49,231 bases of DNA, taken from contig NZ_CAKTTZ010000013.1 in NCBI RefSeq assembly GCF_934617235.1, forward strand, positions 1 through 49,231, written 5' to 3'. The position numbers were made by a program, and so were the translations under genes. Source of the DNA: an uncultured Ellagibacter sp. (GTDB lineage: Bacteria > Actinomycetota > Coriobacteriia > Coriobacteriales > Eggerthellaceae). Shown here piece after piece: positions 8,053-16,117 of this stretch; position 1 is the first letter of the stretch; every line of letters begins with the position of its first letter. The notes under the pieces are model-generated. The model made no database searches and was not told the origin of the DNA. It worked only from the letters and a program-made list of their open reading frames with translations.

Positions 8053-8073
8053 TACGCGCGGACCCTCGCGGTA

Positions 8074-9573
8074 TTAAGCGACATTTGCCGTGCCTTCGTT
8101 CTGCTTGCGATATTCCCGGCGCTCCCGCTTCGTCATGAGTGATTCGGGCAGCTCGCGGCGGCCTTGCTCTGCGAGCTTACGCATGTCGGTGTCGGCCATG
8201 CCCTGCGTGGGGTCGTTTTTGCGTTTGTCGTAGAGCGGGTCGCCCTCGTCGTTCCAAAGGCGATCGGCGACAGGCGTCCACTCCGCGATGGAGTCGTGGC
8301 ATTTCGCGCAGAGGCTCTCCGCGCTTTCCTTCTCCTGAAGGTCGGTGGAATGCGCGTCGGCGCGTTTGACCATGTCGGCGAGCAATCCCTCGTTTTCCAA
8401 AATCGGGCAGGGTTTGAGCAGGTTGTCATTGAAGGGCTGGCCCTCGTAATACTGCATGAACAAGGGGGAGCGCAGTGCTTCGAGCAGGCTCGTTTCCCTG
8501 ATATTGACGTTGGCGTAGTGGGCGAACACGCACGGTTCCACGTCGCCCGCGGCATTGATGTGCAAGTAGCGCCGCCCGCCTGCGATGCATCCGCCGACGA
8601 ATTCGCCGTCATTCTGGAAGTCAAGCGTGAACAGGGGCTTCTTGTTGCGCATCTCGCGAACGAAGTGGTAGAGGTGCTCGCGCTGGTCGGCATGAACCAT
8701 AAGCGAGGTGGGCGATCCGACGCCGACGGGCATGTACGTGAAGATCCACGCGAAAAGCGCCCCCTTCTCGATGAGCCAGTCGAAGAACTCCTCGCTGGCG
8801 ATGGAGCTTGCATTGGCGCTTGTGTAGCAGCACGACACGCCGAAGGGCAGGCCGTTTTGGCGCAAAAGCTCCATGGCATGGGACACCTTGGCGTACGTTC
8901 CTTCGCCGCGGCGGGCGTCGGTTGCCTCCTCGAAGCCCTCCACGCTGATAGCGGGCACGAAATTCGCCACGCGGATCATGTCGGCCACAAACTCCTCGTC
9001 GATGAGCGTCGCGTTGGTGAACGACAGGAACGCGCAGTCGGGATGGGCCTCGCACAGGTTGATGAGGTCGTGCTTGCGTACGAGTGGTTCGCCGCCGGTG
9101 TAGATGAAAACGTGGGTGCCCAGCTTGACGCCCTGGTTGATGATGGAATCGATTTCCTCGTAGGTGAGGTTCTGCTTATGGCCGTATTCCGCCGCCCAGC
9201 ATCCGGTGCAGCGCAGATTGCAGGCGCTCGTCGGATCGAGCAGGATGGCCCAGGGGATGTTGCAGTGGTACTGCTCGCGCATTGCCTCTTGCTTTGGCCA
9301 GGCAAGCATGTTCGCATCCACGATAAATGTTTTCAGAAGGCGATCTCTGACCTGGGGATTCGTGTCGATGAGAATCTTCATGATGAGCTGATACCAGTTC
9401 GATTCGTCATCGATGGCGCCATGGAAGGCCGCGCGCTGGGTGGGGAACACGTCGTCGGGTGCGACTTTGTCGATCATGTCCATGATCTTCTCGACGTTTC
9501 GTGCGGGGTCCTCGAGCAGATAATCGATGGTTTTGTTGAGGGCGGCTCGTTTGATTTGGTCGGTTGCTTTCAT
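8074..9573 (-). CDS. Radical SAM/SPASM-type protein
   Basis: A 499-residue radical S-adenosylmethionine enzyme. The [4Fe-4S] motif CNLRCTGC has Cys118, Cys122 and Cys125, followed by the SAM-binding TGGEPLVRK. C-terminal cysteines (GGCIAGG, EPCVF, KPCPI, ESLCAKCHD) resemble SPASM/Twitch auxiliary cluster sites. About 100 residues precede the motif, a helical N-terminal domain. Substrate and product are unknown; peptide modification or a dedicated metabolic rearrangement are both possible. A GGGAGGT ribosome-binding site lies 8 bases before the ATG. It is divergent from a TetR-family gene that probably controls it. Confidence 0.88.
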   Translation of the reverse strand: MKATDQIKRAALNKTIDYLLEDPARNVEKIMDMIDKVAPDDVFPTQRAAFHGAIDDESNWYQLIMKILIDTNPQVRDRLLKTFIVDANMLAWPKQEAMREQYHCNIPWAILLDPTSACNLRCTGCWAAEYGHKQNLTYEEIDSIINQGVKLGTHVFIYTGGEPLVRKHDLINLCEAHPDCAFLSFTNATLIDEEFVADMIRVANFVPAISVEGFEEATDARRGEGTYAKVSHAMELLRQNGLPFGVSCCYTSANASSIASEEFFDWLIEKGALFAWIFTYMPVGVGSPTSLMVHADQREHLYHFVREMRNKKPLFTLDFQNDGEFVGGCIAGGRRYLHINAAGDVEPCVFAHYANVNIRETSLLEALRSPLFMQYYEGQPFNDNLLKPCPILENEGLLADMVKRADAHSTDLQEKESAESLCAKCHDSIAEWTPVADRLWNDEGDPLYDKRKNDPTQGMADTDMRKLAEQGRRELPESLMTKRERREYRKQNEGTANVA

Positions 9574-9629
9574 GATTTCATACCTCCCGTAAAATTATTC
9601 AACAAGTGTGGAATAACTCTATTAGGGCG

Positions 9630-9657
9630 ATTATAATGCGGTAAAGACGAAATACAA
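9630..9657 (-). promoter_or_regulatory. Candidate promoter of the radical SAM gene, sharing its -10 with the opposite strand
   Basis: Reading on the minus strand, TTGTAT (9652-9657), a 16-base spacer and TATAAT (9630-9635). The core ATTATAAT (9630-9637) is palindromic, so the plus strand also reads TATAAT (9632-9637) toward the tetR gene. Polymerase could be positioned in either direction, giving mutually exclusive transcription that a TetR protein could easily block. Confidence 0.5.
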
Positions 9658-9732
9658 GTGACAAATATGCAACGTTTGTGGTAAAAACTGCAGAAGTGAA
9701 ACAGATGTCCAGTTGTATGAGGGGGATTCGCC

Positions 9733-10419
9733 ATGGGTAACGCGGGGAAGAAGAAGGCGAGCGACATTCAGGCTGCTGAAGAGGGCGGATCTTGCCAAGA
9801 GCCCACCGAGGGTGAGGGACGCACGACGCCCGATCGCCGCGTTGTTCGCACGCGAAAGGCGATTCGCACGGCGTTTTTGCACCTTATGCAGGAGACGGAA
9901 TACCGCAAGATCACGATTACCGCGATCGCGCGCGAGGCGGACATCGATCGCAAGACGTTCTATCTGCACTACCAATCGGTCGAGGACTTGATCGACGAGA
10001 TCGTGCAGGAGGAGGCCGACCGCATTGTGCGCACGTGCCTGGATTCTCTCGAGAACAGCGATGATGGCGAGAACGTGGTCGCATTGTTCGAGCAGCTTTC
10101 GCTGGGATTGGCGCCCGACCTGAAAAGCGCGAAACGCGTGGCTTCGCATGCACCCTACGATTTGGTTTTGAAGAAGCTGGATTCGTCGCTTACCGCGTCG
10201 CTCATCGAGCAGGACACGCTCGGTTTGAAGAAGATGGGCCCCTACCTGGATTTCTGCGTGTCGTACTTCGCCGCGGGGCTTGTGGCGGTGATTCGCCGCT
10301 GGATTATGGATGATTCCGAGATTCCCCTTGAGGATATTGCTCAGATAACCCACTCGCTCGTCCACAGCGGTCTGGATGGTGTCGTGCGGGCCGTGGCGCA
10401 GGAGGGTTCGAAGGAGTAG
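9733..10419 (+). CDS. TetR/AcrR family transcriptional regulator
   Basis: A 228-residue DNA-binding regulator. A polar 35-residue N-terminal extension precedes the helix-turn-helix (about 60-80: ITAIAREADIDRKTFYLHY), where KTFYLHY is the typical TetR recognition end. The C-terminal ligand domain is helical and unassigned. It is divergent from the radical SAM gene across a 159-base region with a shared palindromic -10 box, so autoregulation and control of that gene are likely. The ATG is at the start of the reading frame's credible coding; no strong ribosome-binding site is visible (GGGGGATTCGCC precedes it), so a later start before the HTH is possible. Confidence 0.88.
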   Translation: MGNAGKKKASDIQAAEEGGSCQEPTEGEGRTTPDRRVVRTRKAIRTAFLHLMQETEYRKITITAIAREADIDRKTFYLHYQSVEDLIDEIVQEEADRIVRTCLDSLENSDDGENVVALFEQLSLGLAPDLKSAKRVASHAPYDLVLKKLDSSLTASLIEQDTLGLKKMGPYLDFCVSYFAAGLVAVIRRWIMDDSEIPLEDIAQITHSLVHSGLDGVVRAVAQEGSKE

Positions 10420-10516
10420 GCGTTTTCGGGCCTTTCGATTCGCGCGCTTTTGCCGCGCCCATCGCCAGTCGTATGTGCATTTAGTTTATGGCCTGCTCGT
10501 GATGGGCAAACTCGCG

Positions 10517-10522
10517 TATACT
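10517..10522 (+). promoter_or_regulatory. -10 element for the SRP RNA
   Basis: TATACT lies 17 bases before the folded 5' end of the SRP RNA, which places the expected start a few bases upstream of the mature RNA. No good -35 box is seen. Confidence 0.45.
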
Positions 10523-10539
10523 GTGGAACAATTTAAGCT

Positions 10540-10648
10540 GAGCATTCTGAATGGGGCGGGGCGGCGACATGTTCCGAACCTGGTCAGGTCCGGGAGGAAG
10601 CAGCCATAAGGGGCCTCTGACGAGCGCCCTGTCCTATTCAGAATGCTC
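10540..10648 (+). ncRNA. ffs: Signal recognition particle RNA, small bacterial (4.5S) type
   Basis: The hallmark domain IV is present: GGTCAGGTCCGGGAGGAAGC around 10582-10602, with the GGAA-type apical loop and the symmetric and asymmetric internal loops that bind Ffh. The ends are defined by a perfect 13-bp closing stem, 10540-10552 pairing with 10636-10648 (GAGCATTCTGAAT with its complement). The length, about 109 bases, fits the 4.5S class without an Alu domain. The RNA works with Ffh in co-translational targeting to the membrane. The next gene starts 61 bases downstream. Confidence 0.95.
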
Positions 10649-10709
10649 TATCTTGCAGGCGGCCGTGAGCCGCTTGCTTGCTGCATGGGCCTCTTCGCGT
10701 AAGGACGCT

Positions 10710-11393
10710 ATGGATATCATCAACTTCTTCGTCAGCCTGCTCTCGGATCCACGCTCGGCGATTGCGGGGTGGATCGTGACGCTGGGTGCTGCATGGGTGT
10801 ACACGCCGTTGTTCCTGATTGTGTTCGTGGAGACGGGTCTCGTGTTCTTCCCGTTTTTGCCGGGCGACTCGCTTCTGTTTGCGGCAGGCGTCTTCTCGGC
10901 AGACGGGGGCGGCTTGCACCTGTGGGCGACGCTTATCGTGTTCTACGTTGCCGCCATCTTGGGAAACACATCCAACTACTGGATCGCCCGCTTCTTCGGC
11001 AAGCGCATCATCGATTCGGGGAAGATCAAAGCGCTCACGCCCGAGCGCATGGCGAAGCTCGATCACTTCTTTGCTCGTTACGGCGGGCTGACCATCGTGA
11101 TCACGCGTTTCATGCCGTTCTTCCGCACGTTCGCGCCGTTCATTGCCGGCACTGGCCACATGAATTTCGGCAAGTTCACCTTGTTCAACGCGGTCGGCGG
11201 CATCTCGTGGGTGAGTTTGTTCGTGCTTGTGGGATACTTCTTCGGCGGCATCCCGCTTGTTCAAGATCACTTCGAGGTCATCGTTTTGGGCATTGTTGCG
11301 GTGTCGGTGGCCCCCGCGGTCATCGGCGCGGTCAAGGCGGCGGTGAGCTCGAAGAAGGGCAACAAGGAGAAGAGCGCCCGGCACGCGAAGTAG
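10710..11393 (+). CDS. DedA family membrane protein (SNARE-associated/VTT domain)
   Basis: A 227-residue polytopic inner-membrane protein. DedA family signatures are visible: FVETGLVFFPFLPGDSLLF near residue 36 and FARYGGLTIVITRFMPFFR then TFAPFIAGTGHMNF in the middle. These belong to re-entrant loops in proteins thought to be proton-coupled lipid-carrier transporters or flippases, such as UptA/DedA for undecaprenyl phosphate. AAGGA five bases upstream supports the ATG at 10710. The C-terminus is a lysine-rich cytoplasmic tail. It follows the SRP RNA and ends before a 12-bp terminator-like hairpin. The substrate cannot be assigned from sequence. Confidence 0.92.
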   Translation: MDIINFFVSLLSDPRSAIAGWIVTLGAAWVYTPLFLIVFVETGLVFFPFLPGDSLLFAAGVFSADGGGLHLWATLIVFYVAAILGNTSNYWIARFFGKRIIDSGKIKALTPERMAKLDHFFARYGGLTIVITRFMPFFRTFAPFIAGTGHMNFGKFTLFNAVGGISWVSLFVLVGYFFGGIPLVQDHFEVIVLGIVAVSVAPAVIGAVKAAVSSKKGNKEKSARHAK

Positions 11394-11471
11394 TGTCGCT
11401 CGGCTATCCGCGCAATGTCGGCTCGATGAAAAGCTAGCGAGCGAGCTTCTATCAATACGGCGAACTCTTTC

Positions 11472-11500
11472 AGAAGCGTCCGGCAACCCCGGGCGCTTCT
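11472..11500 (+). terminator. Terminator-like hairpin downstream of the DedA gene
   Basis: A 12-bp stem (11472-11483 with 11489-11500, one G-U pair) closes a 5-base loop and is followed by TCTATAATAG. The short T-rich start of that sequence overlaps the -10 box of dnaX. Confidence 0.6.
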
Positions 11501-11502
11501 TC

Positions 11503-11508
11503 TATAAT
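11503..11508 (+). promoter_or_regulatory. -10 element of the dnaX operon
   Basis: Perfect TATAAT about 57 bases before the dnaX start, immediately after the DedA terminator hairpin, whose 3' arm occupies the spacer region. No consensus -35 is visible. Confidence 0.5.
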
Positions 11509-11565
11509 AGGGCGGAATGCACAAGGCGCCGCGAGCGCCGCACACGAATGCGAAGGACCTACGCG

Positions 11566-14112
11566 ATGTCGGAAGCCTTATACCGCAAATACCGCCCGCA
11601 AACGTTTGAAGACGTGGTGGGCCAAGAGCATATCGAGCGCACCATCAAAAACGCCATTGAGCAGGACAAAGTCAGTCATGCATACCTGTTTTGCGGTCCG
11701 CGCGGCACGGGTAAGACAACGACTGCCCGCCTGCTCGCGAAGGCGCTTTTATGCGAGAAGGGCCCGACGGCCGATCCCGATGGTACCTGCGAGGACTGTG
11801 AGCTCATCGCGGCGGGCGAGCATCCTGATGTCTACGAGCTCGACGCGGCAAGCCGCACTGGCGTTGACAACGTTCGCGAGGAGATCATCAATCGCGTGCA
11901 GTTCGCGCCGACGCGTGGGCGCTACAAGGTCTACATCATCGACGAGGTCCATATGCTTTCGGTGGCGGCGTTTAATGCGTTGCTGAAGACGCTCGAGGAA
12001 CCGCCGAGCCACGTCGTGTTCATCCTGGCGACGACCGACCCTCAGAAGGTTCCCGAGACCATTCATTCCCGCTGCCAGCGGTTCGATTTCCGCCGCATCT
12101 CCGCGGAGGCTATGGTCGCTCGCCTGGGCGCCGTGTGCGTGTCCGAAGGGGTCGAGTTCGAGGGCGAGGCGCTGGATCTGATCGCGCATCGTGCGGAGGG
12201 CGGGCTTCGCAACGCGCTCACCTCGCTGGAGCAGATTATCGCGTTCGGCGAGGGGAAGGTGACGCTCGCGGGCGCTGAATCGATGCTCGGGTCGCTCGAC
12301 TCGAGCGAGATGTCAGAGATTATGCACGCGGTTGGCACTCGCGATGCCGCTGCGTGCTTCAATTGGACGGCGCAATATGTCGAAACGGGCGCTGATCTGG
12401 CTCGATTTGTTTCCGACATGGCTGAGCACGTACGCAACCTGTACGTGCTTTCGCTTGCGGGGGCCGATGTGGCACTCGAAGTGTCGGAATCCGAGCGGCG
12501 CGAGCTCACGGGTGAGCTGCCGCTTTTCGGCCCCGACCGCCTGGCTCGTCTGCTCGGAGTGCTGGGCGATTTGTCCGCCGAGTTGAAGACGTCCACCAAC
12601 CCTCGCCTTTCGTTTGAGATTGCGCTTACGCGTATGGTGCGGCCCGACAGCGACTTGACGCTTGAGGCGCTCGCCGAGCGCATCGAAGCGCTCGATTCGG
12701 GATATTCTGCCTGTTCGCATGTGGTTGGCGCTCCGTCTGCTTCCGCTGCATCCGCCGCGCCGTCGAATGGGACGATGCGCGCGTCGGGCGTTGGCGAGCG
12801 CGAGGGTGCTGCTGCCCGCGGGGGGATGATCGCTCACGAGGGCGCGGCTGCTCGTGAGAATGTATCTGCTCGCGAGGGCGCTGCCGCTCGCGGAGGCGCG
12901 GCCGGCGTCTCGCCCGATTTCGGTAACGCACGAGGTCAGGCGGCTGAAACGCCGGCTTCGAGCGAGATGGCTTCTGCGCGTCGGGATGCTCGATCGTCGG
13001 CCGATCGCGCGTCATCGGGTAGTTCCTCCCTGCCGACAACCGGGTCGCAGCCTCGAGGAGATGTCGACTCGGCGACGATTGCAACTTCCGATGCGGCCGC
13101 CGTGGGCAATGCGGCTTTCGGCGGGGCTGCAACGGGCGGCGCGCTTTCCGGGAATCTCGTGGACACGCTTCGCAACGAGGCGGCGCTGCAGCGCATCTGG
13201 AGTTCCGCCATCGCGTCACTCAAGAAGAGCAAGGCGGCTTACGGCGTGTTGTTCCTGAACACCAAGGCTGTGCTCGATGAGGGGCGCGGCATGCTCGTCA
13301 TCGAGTTCCCAGCGGAGAATTCCTTTGCGTTCAACGCCGTGCAGAAGCCCGATGTGCAAGATGCCGTGTCCGCGGCGCTCGCGCAGTCGTGCGGCTCGGT
13401 GATTCCCTTCGCGTTCTCGAAGGGCCCTTCGCAAGGGGTGAGCTCCTCGTCTTCCCAGGTCGCAGCGGCGGCTCGGGCGACTTCGGCGCAGCAGGCCCAG
13501 CAGATGCAACCCCAGGCGTCGCGGGACCAACGGCCAAGCGCTGCTCGCGAGAACGCCGCTGCTGCCTTGCGCGCCGTCCGCGAGCGCGAAGCCGCGGCGG
13601 CCTCTGCAAGAGGCGCGGGCGCTTCCGCGCAGCAGCCTGATCGGCGGGCGGGCGCGCGCCAAGCGAGGGCGACGACTCGCGAACCGCAGATGCGGGGTGG
13701 GGGAAATACGGGAGCGTTCGTTCCCGAGCCTGACCCCGTTCCGCTCGATGCATACGGCGATGCCCCCTACGACGAGCCGGTTCCCTATGACGATGCGGAC
13801 GCCTTTGTCGGCGATGCCCCTGCATCCTTCGAGGCACCCGCTTCTCCTTCCGCGAAGCGGGAGGCGTCCCGTTCGTCCCGGCAGGCTTCTTCTACGCCTG
13901 ATTTCAACCAAATGGCGCGCGAGGCGGCGGCGCGGACCTCGGCGGCAGGACTGCCCCCCGAGCCGACCGATGCGAACACGTCGGCTTCGATCGACGCGAC
14001 CGGACCGAACGGCGAACCTGTGTCAGACGGATTCGAGTCTTCCGATGACCTGGCGGCTTTGCTCGCCGCAGGAGGTTTCGAGGGCGCTCGCGTCGAAGAA
14101 ATGAGAGAATAA
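11566..14112 (+). CDS. dnaX: DNA polymerase III subunits gamma/tau
   Basis: An 848-residue clamp-loader ATPase. The AAA+ core (1-360) shows KYRPQTFEDVVGQ, Walker A GPRGTGKT (44-51), a zinc-binding CEDC region (75-78), Walker B YIIDEVHML (124-131) and sensor 1 ATTDP. A low-complexity Ala/Gly/Arg/Ser-rich linker follows, broken by a conserved-looking domain (about 530-625, WSSAIASLKKSKAAYGVLFLN), then a second disordered tail. The total length is well above the usual 500-650 because of the linkers. AAGGA lies 8 bases before the ATG at 11566. No obvious A-run slippery site for producing gamma was found. It is first in a dnaX-ybaB-recR operon, a common bacterial arrangement. Confidence 0.95.
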   Translation: MSEALYRKYRPQTFEDVVGQEHIERTIKNAIEQDKVSHAYLFCGPRGTGKTTTARLLAKALLCEKGPTADPDGTCEDCELIAAGEHPDVYELDAASRTGVDNVREEIINRVQFAPTRGRYKVYIIDEVHMLSVAAFNALLKTLEEPPSHVVFILATTDPQKVPETIHSRCQRFDFRRISAEAMVARLGAVCVSEGVEFEGEALDLIAHRAEGGLRNALTSLEQIIAFGEGKVTLAGAESMLGSLDSSEMSEIMHAVGTRDAAACFNWTAQYVETGADLARFVSDMAEHVRNLYVLSLAGADVALEVSESERRELTGELPLFGPDRLARLLGVLGDLSAELKTSTNPRLSFEIALTRMVRPDSDLTLEALAERIEALDSGYSACSHVVGAPSASAASAAPSNGTMRASGVGEREGAAARGGMIAHEGAAARENVSAREGAAARGGAAGVSPDFGNARGQAAETPASSEMASARRDARSSADRASSGSSSLPTTGSQPRGDVDSATIATSDAAAVGNAAFGGAATGGALSGNLVDTLRNEAALQRIWSSAIASLKKSKAAYGVLFLNTKAVLDEGRGMLVIEFPAENSFAFNAVQKPDVQDAVSAALAQSCGSVIPFAFSKGPSQGVSSSSSQVAAAARATSAQQAQQMQPQASRDQRPSAARENAAAALRAVREREAAAASARGAGASAQQPDRRAGARQARATTREPQMRGGGNTGAFVPEPDPVPLDAYGDAPYDEPVPYDDADAFVGDAPASFEAPASPSAKREASRSSRQASSTPDFNQMAREAAARTSAAGLPPEPTDANTSASIDATGPNGEPVSDGFESSDDLAALLAAGGFEGARVEEMRE

Positions 14113-14194
14113 CCCGGCGCGTAAGGCGGGTTTTCACCCCGCGGAGCGTAGCTTTGCGCGGGTATCGATATGAAAGACAAGACCAGGAGGAAAA

Positions 14195-14539
14195 ATGGCG
14201 AAACGAGGCGGATTCCCCGGCGGTGGCATGGGCAACATGGGTGCCATGATGAAGCAAGCGCAGAAGATGCAGGCCGAGCTTGCAAAAGCCCAGGAAGAAG
14301 TAAAGACGATGTCGTTCGAGGCCACGGCTGGCGGTGGCATGGTGAAGGTTACGGCTCTCGGTGACAACACGATCAAATCCATCGCGATCGACCCTGAAGC
14401 CGTCGATCCCGAAGATGTCGAGATGCTTGAAGACATGGTGATCGCTGCGGTCAACGAGGCGCTTCGCGGCGTTTCCGATATGGCGGCGGCACGCATGAAC
14501 GCTGCCACCGGCGGCATCAACATCCCGGGTTTGATGTAG
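14195..14539 (+). CDS. YbaB/EbfC family nucleoid-associated protein
   Basis: A 114-residue dimeric DNA-binding protein. After a glycine- and methionine-rich N-terminus comes the family signature: the coiled helix MMKQAQKMQAELAKAQEEV and the central strand MVKVTALGD, ending NIPGLM. Family members bind DNA as tweezer-like dimers and are almost always encoded between dnaX and recR, as here. AGGAGG stands 6 bases before the ATG. A role in RecR-linked repair or nucleoid organisation is inferred from family and context. Confidence 0.93.
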   Translation: MAKRGGFPGGGMGNMGAMMKQAQKMQAELAKAQEEVKTMSFEATAGGGMVKVTALGDNTIKSIAIDPEAVDPEDVEMLEDMVIAAVNEALRGVSDMAAARMNAATGGINIPGLM

Positions 14540-14548
14540 GCGCTTTTC

Positions 14549-15145
14549 GTGAATTCCGCACCAGCGATTCAAAAACTCCTCGATGAGCTCGAGCGCCTTC
14601 CCGGTGTCGGGCCGAAATCAGCGCAGCGCATGGCGTATTGGATCTTGAACACCGATCGCGCCACGGCGCTGCGTTTGGCGCAGTCGATAATCGAGGTGAA
14701 AGACACCGTGCATTTTTGCGCGCGGTGCTTCAACTACGCCGAGGGCGATGTCTGCGAGATTTGCGCGTCGACTAAGCGCGATGGCGGCGTCATCTGCGTG
14801 GTGAGCGAGCCGCGCGACATTCCGCCCATCGAGCGCACAGGCGTTTTCAGCGGCGTGTACCACGTGCTTGGGGGCGCGCTTTCGCCTCTCGAGGGCGTAG
14901 GTCCTGATGATCTGCATGTCGCGGAGCTGATGGCGCGCTTGGGCAGCGAGGACGTGCGGGAAGTGGTGCTCGCGACGAACCCCAATGTCGAGGGGGAGAC
15001 AACGGCGTCGTATCTTGCGCGCCTGATCAAGCCTTTGGGCGTGAAGGTGACGCGCTTGGCTAGCGGTTTGCCCGTTGGCGGTGACCTGGAATTTGCCGAC
15101 GAGGTGACGCTCGGTCGCGCACTCGAGGCGCGCCGCGAGCTTTAG
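14549..15145 (+). CDS. recR: Recombination mediator RecR
   Basis: A 198-residue protein that acts with RecF/RecO to load RecA at gaps. The helix-hairpin-helix motif LERLPGVGPKSAQRMAYW is at about 14-31, the four-cysteine zinc finger has Cys57, Cys60, Cys69 and Cys72, and the Toprim domain starts at VICVVSEPRD (about 81) and contains TNPNVEGETTASYL. Full family length. GTG is the start, 9 bases after the ybaB stop, with no strong Shine-Dalgarno, so translational coupling is likely. It is the last gene of the operon before a clear terminator. Confidence 0.96.
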   Translation: MNSAPAIQKLLDELERLPGVGPKSAQRMAYWILNTDRATALRLAQSIIEVKDTVHFCARCFNYAEGDVCEICASTKRDGGVICVVSEPRDIPPIERTGVFSGVYHVLGGALSPLEGVGPDDLHVAELMARLGSEDVREVVLATNPNVEGETTASYLARLIKPLGVKVTRLASGLPVGGDLEFADEVTLGRALEARREL

Positions 15146-15265
15146 TATTTAGGTTTGCGGCATTCGCCGGGCAAGGGTGGCAGGCGGCTCTGGCGATGGC
15201 CCTTGATGCATCACAAATCGGGCATACACTCTGCTCTGCGGATTAAGTCTCAGCCTGCAAAATGG

Positions 15266-15303
15266 CAAAAAATAAAGGCCCGCTTTTGCGAGCCTTTATT
15301 TGC
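15266..15303. terminator. Bidirectional-type terminator of the dnaX-ybaB-recR operon
   Basis: AATAAAGGC (15271-15279) pairs with GCCTTTATT (15292-15300), and CGC/GCG pairs inside a TTTT loop. An A-run precedes and a T-rich stretch follows, so it could stop transcription from both sides. Confidence 0.85.
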
Positions 15304-15308
15304 TTCGT

Positions 15309-15357
15309 CCAATAGTGAGGAACCTGTCCCCTCCAAAAACAGGATTCTCGCTGTTGG
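15309..15357. repeat. REP-like imperfect hairpin
   Basis: Nineteen bases CCAATAGTGAGGAACCTGT (15309-15327) are the near reverse complement of 15339-15357: 15 of 19 pair as Watson-Crick, two more as G-U, around an 11-base loop. The GGAACCTGTCCCC core resembles palindromes associated with REP-type tyrosine transposases in other bacteria. Copy number cannot be tested here. Confidence 0.45.
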
Positions 15358-15975
15358 CGAAGTCCGAAAAGCGTAGTAGATCGTTCCGTAGTATAGCATC
15401 AAATAGTCCAATGCGCACGATTCTTTTCAACCCTGTTGGATGACTCTGCTTTTCCCAGTCTGGAGTCTCTATAGTGTAGTCCTGGCTCTGGGGCCGCACG
15501 GGGTCTCGTGAAGAATTCGAGCTGCGCCGATCGCGCTTGTGCCAGCTGGCGGGCGTAAACAAACGAGGAGCTTTCCCATCTCTGGTTCCCGGGCTTTCGC
15601 GTTCGAAGTCCTGGCGTCCCAGCCTAGCCCCGGCGGCCGGCGACGTTCCGGCCCGGTTCCCGACAGCGCCCCGGCTTCGGCTTCCGGAGGCGCCCAGGCT
15701 TCGGCCTTTTGCTTCGGCTTTCGACAGCGCCTCCAACTCCGTTTCTCAGCTTCGAATCCTGATAGCGCACTGATCAGGAGAGGATGCGTGCAGAAAAAGC
15801 CCCCAACCTGCCGGAAATGGCCTTCGCGAATCGAGGTGCGCGGCGTCCCGGTTCGCGGTGCACCAAAATCGCTGCCGAAGCCGCGCACCCTTCGCCTCCG
15901 AAGCCGTGCTCCCCGCCGCGTGCTCTTCTTCACCACCCCTCTTCCTGCTCTTCTTCTCGAAAAAACGGGGTGCGG

Positions 15976-16117
15976 TGGACAAATATCGTCGATATGTGAG
16001 TCCTCGGGCCCAAAGACGGCTGCTCGCTTGCGCTTCTGCCGGCGTTTTCCCAGGTCAGATTATTCAAAATGAAGTTAGCCTATCGATACTCCTCACATAT
16101 CGACGATTTTTGTCCAC
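15976..16117. repeat. 26-bp inverted repeats flanking a 90-base core (MITE-like or regulatory element)
   Basis: Bases 15976-16001 and 16092-16117 are reverse complements at 25 of 26 positions. The left arm itself contains the palindrome ATATCG-T-CGATAT (15984-15996), and CTATCGATA recurs at 16080-16088 inside the core. No transposase and no target duplication were recognised. It may be a non-autonomous element, or a two-site operator. Confidence 0.65.

Noticed and set aside
11566..14112. Programmed frameshift in dnaX producing gamma
   Set aside because: No A-AAA-AAG type slippery run with downstream hairpin was found in the linker.
15469..15936. 155-codon minus-strand and overlapping plus-strand frames in the recR-mobBA gap
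   Set aside because: Arg/Pro/Gly-rich translations with no domain, no convincing ribosome-binding site, and repeats in the DNA explain the open frames.
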